Assembly (NCBI GenBank): GCA_039182715.1
Contig: JBCDBY010000011.1
Coordinates: 1 to 30,439, forward strand
Length of the DNA: 30,439 nt
Direction: 5' to 3'
DNA from: JBCDBY01 sp039182715
GTDB lineage: Bacteria; Planctomycetota; PLA2
Below the pieces are notes generated by a model. The model was given only the letters and a program-made list of their open reading frames with translations, did no database searches and was not told where the DNA came from. Of this stretch, positions 1 to 9,419 are shown in pieces. The position numbers were made by a program, and so were the translations under genes. Every line of letters starts with the position of its first letter. Positions within the stretch are counted from its first letter, which is position 1.

Positions 1-1944
<1,944 letters not shown>

Positions 1945-2091
1945 GGACATCCCTTCCGCAGACATCATGCCAGCGCGCAAACGCGATGTTTTCGAGGTTT
2001 TCGGACTGCGCTACCGTGTGTCCGTGCCGCGGCGGCAGGGCGTCTTGCCGATCCGGCACGGGATCGTTCAGCCAACAAGGAGATACGCAGC

Positions 2092-3075
2092 GTGACGGGC
2101 GGACGTGTGGTCGTCGTCCACACCACCGGCAGCGTGCGCGCCCATCTGGGCGAGCTGCTCACCCGGGAGGGATACAGCGTGGAGTCGCTCGACTCCACCT
2201 ACCGCTGCATGGCCCGGGTGGTTGACGATCCGGCCGATCTCGTCGTCGTCGGTCTCGCCGGCCTCGCCGAATCGGAGCTCGAGCTGATCCCCGCGCTGCG
2301 CGAAGAGAGCGAGCCGCCGCGCATTCTGGTCACCTTTCCGCCGTCGCTGCGCGAGGTCGCGTCCGACGCGCTCACCCGCGGCGCCGACGCCTACCTGCTC
2401 GAGCCCTTCTACGGCTCCGAGCTCGTGCGCCTGACGGCGAGCCTGCTGCAGAACGGCGCCGCGCCGCCGGCTACGCCGGAGACGATCACCGACCCCGAGC
2501 CGCTGCGCAAGCTGGCGCGCGAGGTCGCGCACGCGGTCAACAACCCGCTGCAGGTCGCGCGGCTGCTGCTCGAGAAGAAGAACGTCACCAAAAAGGAGCT
2601 CGAGGAGGGCGTGCCGGAGCAGCTCGCGCGCGTCGAGGATGTCGTGGGACGCCTGCGGACGTTCGGCGCGACGGAGAGCGGCCCGCGTTCGCGCGCCGAC
2701 CTCAACGACCTGGCCCGCGCCGCCGCGGCCGAGGTCGGCATCGAGCTGACCGCCGAAGGCCGCGCGCCGGTGCTCGTCGACGAGGCGATGGCGCGCGCCG
2801 CGCTCGAAGCGCTCTTCGCCACCGTGAAGGAGCGCGTCGAAGACTGCAAGGCGGAGGCATCGAACGGTCACGTCCGCCTCGCCGTCGACGCGACCGCGTT
2901 CGAAGACGACGATATCCGCACGCTCACCGACGCCGTCTTCGTCGTCGACCCGCAGCGCGGACTGCGAGCCGGCCTGGCGCTCCCCCGCTGGCTGCTGGAG
3001 GAGCAGGGCGGAAGCCTCGCGATCGACACCGAGGGCGCCGCCCTCGTCTTCCGCGCCAGCCTCCCCCTCGGCTAG
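2092..3075 (+). CDS. Degenerate receiver / histidine-kinase-like protein
   Basis: A 327-residue protein from a GTG start with AAGGAG 9 nt upstream (2078-2084). Residues 1-120 have the receiver fold pattern, but the acidic pocket is lost: the N-terminal strand ends in HTT instead of DD, the phospho-Asp strand reads VVVGLAG, and the usual Lys-Pro is Glu-Pro (LLEPF). Residues 140-175 hold an H-box-like helix, EVAHAVNNPLQVA, which resembles the LAHEINNPL phospho-acceptor. The C-terminus (about 290-327) looks like the end of a HATPase_c domain (GLALPRWLLEEQGG), but the N-box and G1 box are hard to find. It may therefore be a non-catalytic dimerising sensor or scaffold, or a very divergent kinase. 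Its gene ends convergently with the DUF6941-type gene across a 27-bp heptamer repeat. Confidence 0.8.
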   Translation: MTGGRVVVVHTTGSVRAHLGELLTREGYSVESLDSTYRCMARVVDDPADLVVVGLAGLAESELELIPALREESEPPRILVTFPPSLREVASDALTRGADAYLLEPFYGSELVRLTASLLQNGAAPPATPETITDPEPLRKLAREVAHAVNNPLQVARLLLEKKNVTKKELEEGVPEQLARVEDVVGRLRTFGATESGPRSRADLNDLARAAAAEVGIELTAEGRAPVLVDEAMARAALEALFATVKERVEDCKAEASNGHVRLAVDATAFEDDDIRTLTDAVFVVDPQRGLRAGLALPRWLLEEQGGSLAIDTEGAALVFRASLPLG

Positions 3076-3102
3076 ACGTCGAACGTCAAACGTCCAACGT
3101 GA
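3076..3102. repeat. Tandem heptamer repeat ACGTCNA between convergent genes
   Basis: The whole gap between two convergent genes consists of heptamers ACGTCGA, ACGTCAA, ACGTCCA and a final partial ACGTGAC. A 23-nt stretch (3076-3098) is identical, in inverted orientation, to 6392-6414, so this is a dispersed repeat family rather than chance. The role is unknown; the position between converging genes would suit a terminator or an inert repeat. Confidence 0.8.
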
Positions 3103-3507
3103 CTACTCCTCCGCCTGCGCCACCTGGATGCGCGCCTCACCCAGCAGGTGGCCGTCCCAGACGACCTCGACCGCGTACGGGCCCTCGCGCTCGAACTCCA
3201 TCGGGGGCAGGCGGACGTTGAACTCGGCGTGGCGCGCGCGGTCCTCCTGCTCGATCTCGATCGCGCCGGAGTTGCCGATCTCGAATCCGTCCTCGAGCCG
3301 CACGAGCCGCACCGCCATTTCGTGCGTGCCGTGGAAGTCGGCGAGGTTGATGTAGAGGTGCGTGCTGACGTGCGAGCCGGGGAACTGCGTCACGAAAATC
3401 TGATCGAACGTGCCGGCAATGATGAACTTGCCGCTCTGCAGGTCCTGGTAGACGTGGTCGGCGAGCAGGATGGCCCGCACGACGGGGAGTTGGGATGCGG
3501 GTGTCAT
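3103..3507 (-). CDS. DUF6941-type protein, unknown function
   Basis: A 134-residue protein starting MTPASQLPV. Its pattern matches what I remember of the DUF6941 family: an N-terminal strand with ADHVYQD, a central GTFDQIFVTQFPG segment, and a C-terminal beta strand pair (GPYAVEVVWDG). No signal peptide, membrane span or catalytic motif is visible, and the fold is probably all beta. The start ATG overlaps the stop of the upstream HEAT/VWA-like gene by 4 nt (ATGA, 3504-3507), so the two are translationally coupled and probably function together. The family name comes from memory; an HMM search would settle it. Confidence 0.75.
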   Translation of the reverse strand: MTPASQLPVVRAILLADHVYQDLQSGKFIIAGTFDQIFVTQFPGSHVSTHLYINLADFHGTHEMAVRLVRLEDGFEIGNSGAIEIEQEDRARHAEFNVRLPPMEFEREGPYAVEVVWDGHLLGEARIQVAQAEE

Positions 3508-4958
3508 CGCGGCGAGATCGGACGGTACCCGCCGCCGTAGGGGGAGGCGAGTTCCTGCAGGAAGTACGACTCGCCGCCGCCCGATTGCCCATAGGCGAGG
3601 ATGCGCAATCGCAGAAGCTGGTTGCGATGCGCCAGCTCGAACCCGATCTGGCGGGGGTTGCAGACGACCGCCATCGTGAAATCGCGCGCCGTCGGCCGGT
3701 CGGGCGAAACGACCACGATCGTATCGGCGCGCGGCGGCTTGCCGCGGCCCGCATCCGCCATGTCGAACGCCGCTTCGAGCCCGGTCCAGGTGTCGAGCGC
3801 GCGCCCTTCCTTCTGTTTGGCCAGCCACTTCTTGAGCGCCGCGCGCTCCGCGGGGCGGTTCTCGATGAGGCCCTTTTTGTAGGGCTTCGCGCCGGTGCCG
3901 AAAGCGACGACCCCGAAGCGCGCCGACTGCGGCAGCGTGCCGAGGAAGCGCAGCGTCTCCTCGTCGACGACCGGGCTCCCCGCCGGGACGCAGAGGATCA
4001 CGCGCTGCGAGCCGGTCGGCAGCGTGAAGGCGGTGCGTCCGCTGGACGACGGCGTGCCGACGAACGCATCGTTCGTCCGGATCCGTCGCCGCACCAACGC
4101 CGGGCGCCAGGAGTCCGGCTGCGCCTTCCACCATGCCGGCCAGTCGGTCTCCACGCCGCCCCGCAGCGCGACCAGCGAGGCGTGCAGGTCGTCGGCCACG
4201 ATGCCCTTCTCCTGCCCCGCGCGCGCGACGAGCGCGGCGACCGCTTCGCGCGACCTCGCGTAGCGCAGGCCGTGGGCGGCGGCGGATCGCACCTGCCACG
4301 CGTCGTGCGTCAGCAGCGCCGCGGCGCCCGTTCCCTGGCCGGTCTCGGCGGCGGCGGCGAGCGTGGCGGGCCGCGCACGCTTGCTCAGCAGCTCCGTCAG
4401 CGCCTGCTCCTCACGGGCGAGCGACAACAGGCGCACCGCGCGCAGCTGCTGGTGGACGTTCTTGTGGCCGAGCTGCGAACGCATGACCGCCCGGAACTTC
4501 TCGTCGGCGCCGGGCGCCATCCTCGCCAGCCGGTCGAGCGCCCAGCGGTGAAAGGTGAGCTCGCGCAGCACGATGGAGTTCGCCCGCTTCATGGCGATCT
4601 CGGCGTTGATGTAGCCCTTCTCCAGGGAGTCGGGCATGGGAATGTCGACCGGCTCGCGCTTCTCGCGCTTGATGTAGTTGCGCCGGTACTTCTCGATGAA
4701 GCCGTGGTACGAGCCCGCCGTCTTGGCGAAGCGCTTGTACTCCTTGTCGCGCGCGGCGGCCGCCTTGCGGTAGCCCCCCTCGCAGCGCGCCAGCGCCTTC
4801 AGCATCGACCCGGGGCCGTTTTTGGCCAGCAGACGCTCGAAGGCGGCCTGCTTGCGGCGCACCCGGTCGCCGGAGGTGGGAAACGCGCTGGAGAACGGGT
4901 CGAAGAGGTCGTCGACCCCCGGCGCGGCGGCGGCCAGGAGCAAAAGGAGCGTGGTCAC
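3504..4958 (-). CDS. Secreted HEAT-repeat / VWA-like protein
   Basis: A 484-residue protein. The start is GTG at 4958, giving a short signal peptide (MTTLLLLLAAAAPGV). TAAGAT lies 7 nt upstream of that GTG, which fits a leaderless promoter. Residues about 60-290 are helical and contain HEAT-like pairs (for example the stretch with HDAWQVRSAAAHGLRYARS). The last about 190 residues follow a von Willebrand A order: QRVILCVPAGSP at the MIDAS strand, FGVVAFGTGA, DTIVVVSPDRPT, and LRILAYGQ...LQELASPYGGG. The MIDAS DxSxS is replaced by VPAGSP, so metal binding is doubtful. It is probably an exported protein-protein interaction factor. It is coupled to the downstream DUF6941-type gene and divergent from the HD-GYP regulator. 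Confidence 0.8.
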   Translation of the reverse strand: MTTLLLLLAAAAPGVDDLFDPFSSAFPTSGDRVRRKQAAFERLLAKNGPGSMLKALARCEGGYRKAAAARDKEYKRFAKTAGSYHGFIEKYRRNYIKREKREPVDIPMPDSLEKGYINAEIAMKRANSIVLRELTFHRWALDRLARMAPGADEKFRAVMRSQLGHKNVHQQLRAVRLLSLAREEQALTELLSKRARPATLAAAAETGQGTGAAALLTHDAWQVRSAAAHGLRYARSREAVAALVARAGQEKGIVADDLHASLVALRGGVETDWPAWWKAQPDSWRPALVRRRIRTNDAFVGTPSSSGRTAFTLPTGSQRVILCVPAGSPVVDEETLRFLGTLPQSARFGVVAFGTGAKPYKKGLIENRPAERAALKKWLAKQKEGRALDTWTGLEAAFDMADAGRGKPPRADTIVVVSPDRPTARDFTMAVVCNPRQIGFELAHRNQLLRLRILAYGQSGGGESYFLQELASPYGGGYRPISPR

Positions 4959-4965
4959 GCGCCCA

Positions 4966-4971
4966 ATCTTA
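4966..4971 (-). promoter_or_regulatory. Candidate -10 element (TAAGAT) for a leaderless transcript
   Basis: TAAGAT on the minus strand ends 7 nt before the GTG at 4958. The same TANNNT-N6/7-start layout recurs at other starts in the window that lack a Shine-Dalgarno sequence. Confidence 0.45.
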
Positions 4972-5016
4972 CGAGTGGTGCGCCGGAGCGCGCGCGTGAC
5001 CGATCTCTTAGGGGGT

Positions 5017-6387
5017 ATGGTCCGTCCCGTTCGCATTCTCGTCGTCGACGACGAGCTCCAGATCGCCCAGCTGCTCAGCGGTGTCCTCCAGGCGGAGGGC
5101 TACGACGTCGACTACGTCACCGACGGAACCGACGCCGTCGAGCGCCTCGGCTCCGAGAACTACGACCTGATGCTCACCGATCTGCGCATGCCCCAGATGG
5201 GTGGCATGGAGCTGATCGAGGAGGCGCGCCGCATCCAGCCGGGGGTCGACAGCCTGATCATGACGGCGTTCGCGTCGACGGATACGGCGGTGAGCGCGCT
5301 GCGCAGCGGCGTGACCGACTACCTGCGCAAGCCGTTCGGCGTCGACGACGTCCGCTCGGCGGTCTCGAAGGCGCTCCAGTCGCGGGAAGAGCGGCAGGAG
5401 GCGGAGCGCGAGAAGTCGACGCTCAGCGAGAGGCTGGCGCACCAGGAGCAGGATCTCCAGCAGAGCGTGGCGGACCTCTCCTTCCTGCATGACCTCACGC
5501 GGCTCATCGCCGAGCCCAACACCCCGCTGCGCGCCTGCCTGAGCGCCATCGCGCGCCACTTCGACTGCGAGCGCGTGGTGCTCATCGAGGGCGATCGGGT
5601 GATCGAGCGCGTCGGCGCGGAGGGCGACGACCCCGAGCTGATGGAGCTCGCCCGCGCCTCGGCGCGCGCCGGGCTCTCGCGGCTGGGCGCGCCGGGCTGC
5701 ATTGCGGCGCCGGCGGCGCACGGCGCGGTCGCGGCGCGGCGCAAAAGCTGGTTTCTGCGCAATGACCTGCGGCTCATCGCGATCGCCGGGCGCGACCTGG
5801 CGATGGCGGTCGAGAACGACCGGCTGCGCGCGGAGCAGCGCCAGAGTTATCTCGGCATCGTGGCCACGCTCATCGAGGCGGTCGAGGCGAAGGATCGCTT
5901 CAACCGCGGCCACTCGCGCCGCGTGGCGGAGCTGGCGCGCGCGTTCGCCGAGCGGCTGGAGCTGTCCGACCGCGAGGTGGAGCTGATCGAGACCGGGGCG
6001 AAGCTCCACGACATCGGCAAGATCGGCGTGCCCGAGGAGATCCTCAACAAGCCGGGCCGCCTCACCGACGACGAGTTCGACGTGATCAAGTCGCATCCCG
6101 TCATCGGCGAGCAGATCCTGCGACCGCTCGACTTCCTCGCGGAGACGCGGCCGATCGTGCGCCACCACCACGAGCGCTGGGACGGCGGCGGCTACCCCGA
6201 CGGACTGGCCACGGAGCAGATCCCGCGCGCCGCGGCGCTGCTCTCCATCGTGGATTCGTACGACGCGATGACCTCCAACCGCCCCTACCGCGAAGGGCTG
6301 CCGAAGCAGCGTGCGCTCGAGATTCTCGAGCAGGGCGCGGGCACGCAGTGGGACCCCGAGCTGGTCTCGCTGTTCGATGTCGCCTGA
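5017..6387 (+). CDS. Response regulator REC-(GAF-like)-HD-GYP, predicted c-di-GMP phosphodiesterase
   Basis: A 456-residue protein. The receiver domain (about 5-120) has an intact pocket: D11/D12, phosphorylation site D55 in LMLTDLRMP, T83 and K105 in the LRKPF motif. A coiled-coil linker (about 122-150) and a GAF-like segment (about 155-275) follow. The C-terminal HD-GYP domain (about 278-456) has GHS at 298-300, HD at 331-332 in KLHDIGKIG, HHHERWDGGGYP around 383-394 and DSYDAMTSNRPYR. HD-GYP domains hydrolyse cyclic di-GMP using a two- or three-metal centre. The partner kinase is not obvious; the neighbouring kinase-like protein looks degenerate. An upstream in-frame GTG at 4996 has GGAG 7 nt before it and is a real alternative start; the ATG at 5017 sits directly at the domain edge. 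The next gene encodes the opposing enzyme class. Confidence 0.93.
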   Translation: MVRPVRILVVDDELQIAQLLSGVLQAEGYDVDYVTDGTDAVERLGSENYDLMLTDLRMPQMGGMELIEEARRIQPGVDSLIMTAFASTDTAVSALRSGVTDYLRKPFGVDDVRSAVSKALQSREERQEAEREKSTLSERLAHQEQDLQQSVADLSFLHDLTRLIAEPNTPLRACLSAIARHFDCERVVLIEGDRVIERVGAEGDDPELMELARASARAGLSRLGAPGCIAAPAAHGAVAARRKSWFLRNDLRLIAIAGRDLAMAVENDRLRAEQRQSYLGIVATLIEAVEAKDRFNRGHSRRVAELARAFAERLELSDREVELIETGAKLHDIGKIGVPEEILNKPGRLTDDEFDVIKSHPVIGEQILRPLDFLAETRPIVRHHHERWDGGGYPDGLATEQIPRAAALLSIVDSYDAMTSNRPYREGLPKQRALEILEQGAGTQWDPELVSLFDVA

Positions 6388-6391
6388 GGAG

Positions 6392-6484
6392 GTTGGACGT
6401 TTGACGTTCGACGTGGGACGTCAGGCAGGCGCGACGGAGCGGCAGGCGCCCGACGTCGAGCGTCCAACGTCCAACGTCGAACGG
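6392..6484. repeat. Facing pair of heptamer arrays (NNGACGT / ACGTCNA)
   Basis: The left array has TGGACGT, TTGACGT, TCGACGT and GGGACGT (6394-6421). The right array has ACGTCGA, GCGTCCA, ACGTCCA and ACGTCGA (6453-6480). They are inverted relative to each other and separated by about 31 nt, so the transcript could form a long hairpin. The left array is the inverted match of the repeat at 3076-3098. The block starts 5 nt after the HD-GYP stop codon. Confidence 0.8.
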
Positions 6485-6532
6485 GGCCCGTCTGATTCGG
6501 CACGTGATCTGCGCTCTGACCCCCACGGGCCC

Positions 6533-6558
6533 GGAATGTCGAAAGCGCTCGACATTCC
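6533..6558. repeat. Perfect inverted repeat, 10-bp stem, 6-nt loop
   Basis: GGAATGTCGA (6533-6542), loop AAGCGC, then TCGACATTCC (6549-6558). It lies in the leader of the GGDEF gene. No T-run follows, so it is not a classical terminator. An operator for a dimeric regulator or an attenuator-like RNA hairpin are the simplest readings. Confidence 0.7.
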
Positions 6559-6562
6559 CGGA

Positions 6563-6583
6563 TCGAGTCGTCTCGCGACTCGA
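6563..6583. repeat. Perfect inverted repeat, 8-bp stem, 5-nt loop
   Basis: TCGAGTCG (6563-6570), loop TCTCG, then CGACTCGA (6576-6583). It lies 4 nt after the preceding inverted repeat and 57 nt before the GGDEF start codon, so the leader carries two adjacent hairpins. Confidence 0.65.
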
Positions 6584-6640
6584 AATCGAAGAAGTGCGAA
6601 TGCGACGCCCGGGTTGCGAGGTTCTAGTCTCGGACAACGG

Positions 6641-8032
6641 ATGCGGGCCTTGGAGTTGCTCTACGTGGGCCACGGCGAGCGCGAGGAGCTTGCCGCGGTC
6701 GCCGAACGCGGTGTCGTCGTACACCGCGTGGGGAGCATTTATGAGTGCATCGCCTGGCTCAAGCGCACCGCCGTCGGCACGGCGCTGATCGATCTCGACT
6801 CGCTCGGGCCGCGGCCCGACGAGGCGATGGTGCAGCTGCGCGAAGCGGCCGAAGGGCGTCCGCTGCTCGTCGCCATGTCCGCCGAAGCGTGGGAGCGCGA
6901 GCGCGCGCACGGTCGGTTCCAGCAGGAAGAGGTCGTGCTGCGACCCTGCTACCCCGACGAGCTGTGGCGGCGCATCGCCAAGCGGGCGCTACCGGCGCCG
7001 GAGCAGGCGGCGGCGCGCCTGAGTGCCGACGTCGACCGCCTCAAGGCGCTGTACGCCGATACGCAGCGGCTCAACCGGTTCACCAACGATCTCGAAACGC
7101 TTGCCGACCAGATCGTCGAGGTCGTGCGTGCGCGTCTCGGCGCCAGCCGCGTCTCGCTCTTCCTCAAGACGAAGGAAGAGGGCCGCCTGCGCGTGGCGGA
7201 GGCGATCGGCGTCGACCGCGACGTGAAGCGCAACGCGGTGCTGGAGCTGGGCCGCGGCATCGCCGGCAAGCTGGCCGAGCGGCGCGAGGTGGTGCACGTG
7301 GTGGAGGCGGGACGGGACGGGCCGGCCTCCGGACGCGCGTACAAGGAGACGGCGTACCTGATCGTGCCGCTGGTCCGCGGGCACGAGGTGGTCGGCGTCA
7401 TCTGCGCAACCGACCGCTACGAGGGCGGCGCCTTCACGGAGGCGGACGTGCTCTACGTCGAGGCGCTGGCCGATACCGCGGCGCAGGTGCTGCACAACGC
7501 GCTGCAGTTCCGCGCGGCGGAGGAGCTGACGCTGGTCGACGAGCTGACCGGCTTGTGGAACCGACGCTACTTCGAGCGCAACCTGCAGATGGAAGTGCAA
7601 CGTGCCAAGCGCTACGGCCACGACCTGACGGTGGCGATGCTCGACATCGACCACTTCAAGCAGTTCAACGACACCGAGGGCCACCAGGCGGGCGACCGCG
7701 CGCTGCAGACGGTGGCACGGGTGCTGCGCGAGAGCTTCCGCCGCACGGACTCGGTCTGCCGCTGGGGCGGCGAGGAGTTCGCGGTGATCATGCCCGAGAC
7801 CTCGCGCGAAGAGGGCAACGGCGTCCAGTTCGTCGATCGCGCGCGCAAGCAGGTCGCCGACCTGCGCGTGGAGTTCCGCGACAAGCAGGGCCGCCCCCGC
7901 ACGCTCACCATCAGCGGCGGCGTGGCCACGTTCCCGCTCCAGGCCAAGAACTGGGAAGAGCTGGTCAAGAAGGCCGACGTCGCGCTCTACCAGGCCAAGG
8001 AAGCGGGCCGCGACCGGATCGTCGGGTACTGA
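6641..8032 (+). CDS. Pseudoreceiver-GAF-GGDEF diguanylate cyclase
   Basis: A 463-residue protein predicted to make cyclic di-GMP from two GTP. Residues 1-115 look like a receiver without its acidic pocket (the first strand gives YVGHGERE) and resemble the N-terminus of the degenerate kinase-like protein at 2092-3075 (SIYECIA here, STYRCMA there). A GAF domain spans about 150-290. The GGDEF domain (about 297-463) has DELTGLWNRR, DIDHFKQFND, the active-site loop GGEEF at 376-380 and an RxxD inhibitory site (RRTD, 367-370) five residues before it. It therefore looks catalytically competent and subject to product inhibition. I chose the ATG at 6641 because the domain starts there; an earlier in-frame ATG at 6538 falls inside a hairpin. 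It follows the HD-GYP gene after a repeat-filled 253-bp leader. Confidence 0.92.
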   Translation: MRALELLYVGHGEREELAAVAERGVVVHRVGSIYECIAWLKRTAVGTALIDLDSLGPRPDEAMVQLREAAEGRPLLVAMSAEAWERERAHGRFQQEEVVLRPCYPDELWRRIAKRALPAPEQAAARLSADVDRLKALYADTQRLNRFTNDLETLADQIVEVVRARLGASRVSLFLKTKEEGRLRVAEAIGVDRDVKRNAVLELGRGIAGKLAERREVVHVVEAGRDGPASGRAYKETAYLIVPLVRGHEVVGVICATDRYEGGAFTEADVLYVEALADTAAQVLHNALQFRAAEELTLVDELTGLWNRRYFERNLQMEVQRAKRYGHDLTVAMLDIDHFKQFNDTEGHQAGDRALQTVARVLRESFRRTDSVCRWGGEEFAVIMPETSREEGNGVQFVDRARKQVADLRVEFRDKQGRPRTLTISGGVATFPLQAKNWEELVKKADVALYQAKEAGRDRIVGY

Positions 8033-8060
8033 CCCGCCTTCACGCTGCGCGCGCCGCTGC

Positions 8061-8066
8061 TACCAT
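8061..8066 (+). promoter_or_regulatory. Candidate -10 element (TACCAT), leaderless start
   Basis: TACCAT ends 7 nt before the ATG at 8074, and there is no ribosome-binding site between them. This is the same geometry as at 10022 and 20226. Confidence 0.4.
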
Positions 8067-8073
8067 CCCGCCC

Positions 8074-9375
8074 ATGCGGACATGGTGGATGAGTCTCCTT
8101 CTCGTATCGACCGTCTGGGCCGAGGACAAGCCGGCGTTCCCGAACTACGAGGCCGAGGCGGGGCGCAAGAAGCCACGCAAGGTCGCCAAGGTCGTGCTGC
8201 GGAACGGCGAGGGCTGGTTCACGATGCAGATCCCGAAGGACTGGAAGGTCCAGGAGTACGAGCCGCAGCGTGCAGACACCTCGCAGTTCGCGCTCGAACT
8301 CCCGGGCGACAACTACGACGGTTTTCTGAACATCGTCTGCCACGGGATCCAGTCGAGCCCGCGCGCCGCCCCGTCGTGGCTTCGCAAGTACCAGCGGACG
8401 GAGCAGTACGCGCCGTGGCAGCTCGGCGCGTCGCCGCTCCCCTACTCCTTCGTACCCAAGGTGCATGCCAACGAGATGGTCGGCGACCTTGCTGTGTACG
8501 TGCGCGCCAAGGGACTGCTGTTCGAGGTGCAGATTCGGGCGAAGACCGAGCAGCTGATCCTGCACGGCCCGGACCTGTTCGCCGCCGCGCTCACGCTCGA
8601 CACCTCGCGCCCCGAGTGGCCCCCGGTTACGGACGAGTTCCGGATGATCAAGGCCGGCACCTATCGCCTCGCGGTGCATCGCGACGTGAAGGGGCCGACG
8701 ATCGCCTATTCGAAGGCCATTCGTGCGGCCCAGAAGATCGCCAACCGGCTGCACGGGCGCATGCCCAAGCCCGGGCCCGGCGAGAAGGCCCCGCTGGTCT
8801 ACCTGCACGCCGATCGCACGCTCCAGGATGCGATCCACCCTCGCATCAAGGAGATCTCGGGCGGACACCGGCTGGAGTGGTCGGGCCTGTGCATCTTCGC
8901 GGTGACGCAGTACGAGGGCGAAGAGGATCTACCGGGCAGCCTCTCCTACACCATCGGCGAGTTCAACGTCATCTACCGGTGGGGCGTCCACGTGCCCAAC
9001 TGGCTGCGGGTCGGCGAACGCATCATGGTGGCGAACCTTTACGAGTCCGGCGCGAAGATGCCGCAGATCACCGAGCAGCGAGGCAAGTGGAAGGACGAGC
9101 TGGAGCTGCCACCGCTGCCGGAGCTGACGTACGAGGCCTCGCAGGAAGACTGGGAGAACTTCTATCCGAACGCGTTCTTCTACGTGCTGTACTTCCATGC
9201 GGGTCCGAAGCCGGTCCGCAAGGCGTACCGCAACTACCTCGACCACATCCGCGACACCTGCGATCCCGACGCGGCCGCGAAAAAGTACCTCGAACCGCTC
9301 GGCTGGGATCGTCTGCAGGCCGACGTGGCGGCGTTCGTGCGCGACCAGGTGACGGTGGCGGAGACGAAGAAGTAG
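8074..9375 (+). CDS. Secreted protein of unknown function, peptidase-fold-like C-terminus
   Basis: A 433-residue protein with a signal peptide (MRTWWMSLLLVSTVWA, cleavage before ED). Residues about 30-190 look beta-rich (GWFTMQIPKDWKV, which resembles PsbP/lipoprotein-like strands). The C-terminal half (about 225-425) has a layout I associate with DUF1570-type gluzincin peptidases: WLRVGERIMVANLY at the place where those enzymes read 'WxxEGxAxY', and a final helix pair with LEPLGWDRLQADVAAFV. No HExxH motif is present, so catalysis is unlikely. TACCAT sits 7 nt upstream of the ATG and no Shine-Dalgarno sequence is visible. The exact family is not recognised. Confidence 0.75.
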   Translation: MRTWWMSLLLVSTVWAEDKPAFPNYEAEAGRKKPRKVAKVVLRNGEGWFTMQIPKDWKVQEYEPQRADTSQFALELPGDNYDGFLNIVCHGIQSSPRAAPSWLRKYQRTEQYAPWQLGASPLPYSFVPKVHANEMVGDLAVYVRAKGLLFEVQIRAKTEQLILHGPDLFAAALTLDTSRPEWPPVTDEFRMIKAGTYRLAVHRDVKGPTIAYSKAIRAAQKIANRLHGRMPKPGPGEKAPLVYLHADRTLQDAIHPRIKEISGGHRLEWSGLCIFAVTQYEGEEDLPGSLSYTIGEFNVIYRWGVHVPNWLRVGERIMVANLYESGAKMPQITEQRGKWKDELELPPLPELTYEASQEDWENFYPNAFFYVLYFHAGPKPVRKAYRNYLDHIRDTCDPDAAAKKYLEPLGWDRLQADVAAFVRDQVTVAETKK

Positions 9376-9419
9376 CGCCGAATCGGGGACCGTCGCGCGG
9401 GGTATGAACACCCGAGCGG

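Noticed and set aside
3495..5492. A 665-codon plus-strand open frame
   Set aside because: It is a shadow of the HEAT/VWA-like gene on the minus strand and of the start of the HD-GYP regulator in another frame.
6745..8073. A plus-strand frame continuous with the secreted protein at 8074, which would make an 876-residue protein
   Set aside because: Its first part is an out-of-frame reading of the GGDEF gene, Arg/Gly-rich and without motifs. The signal peptide at 8074 marks the true start.
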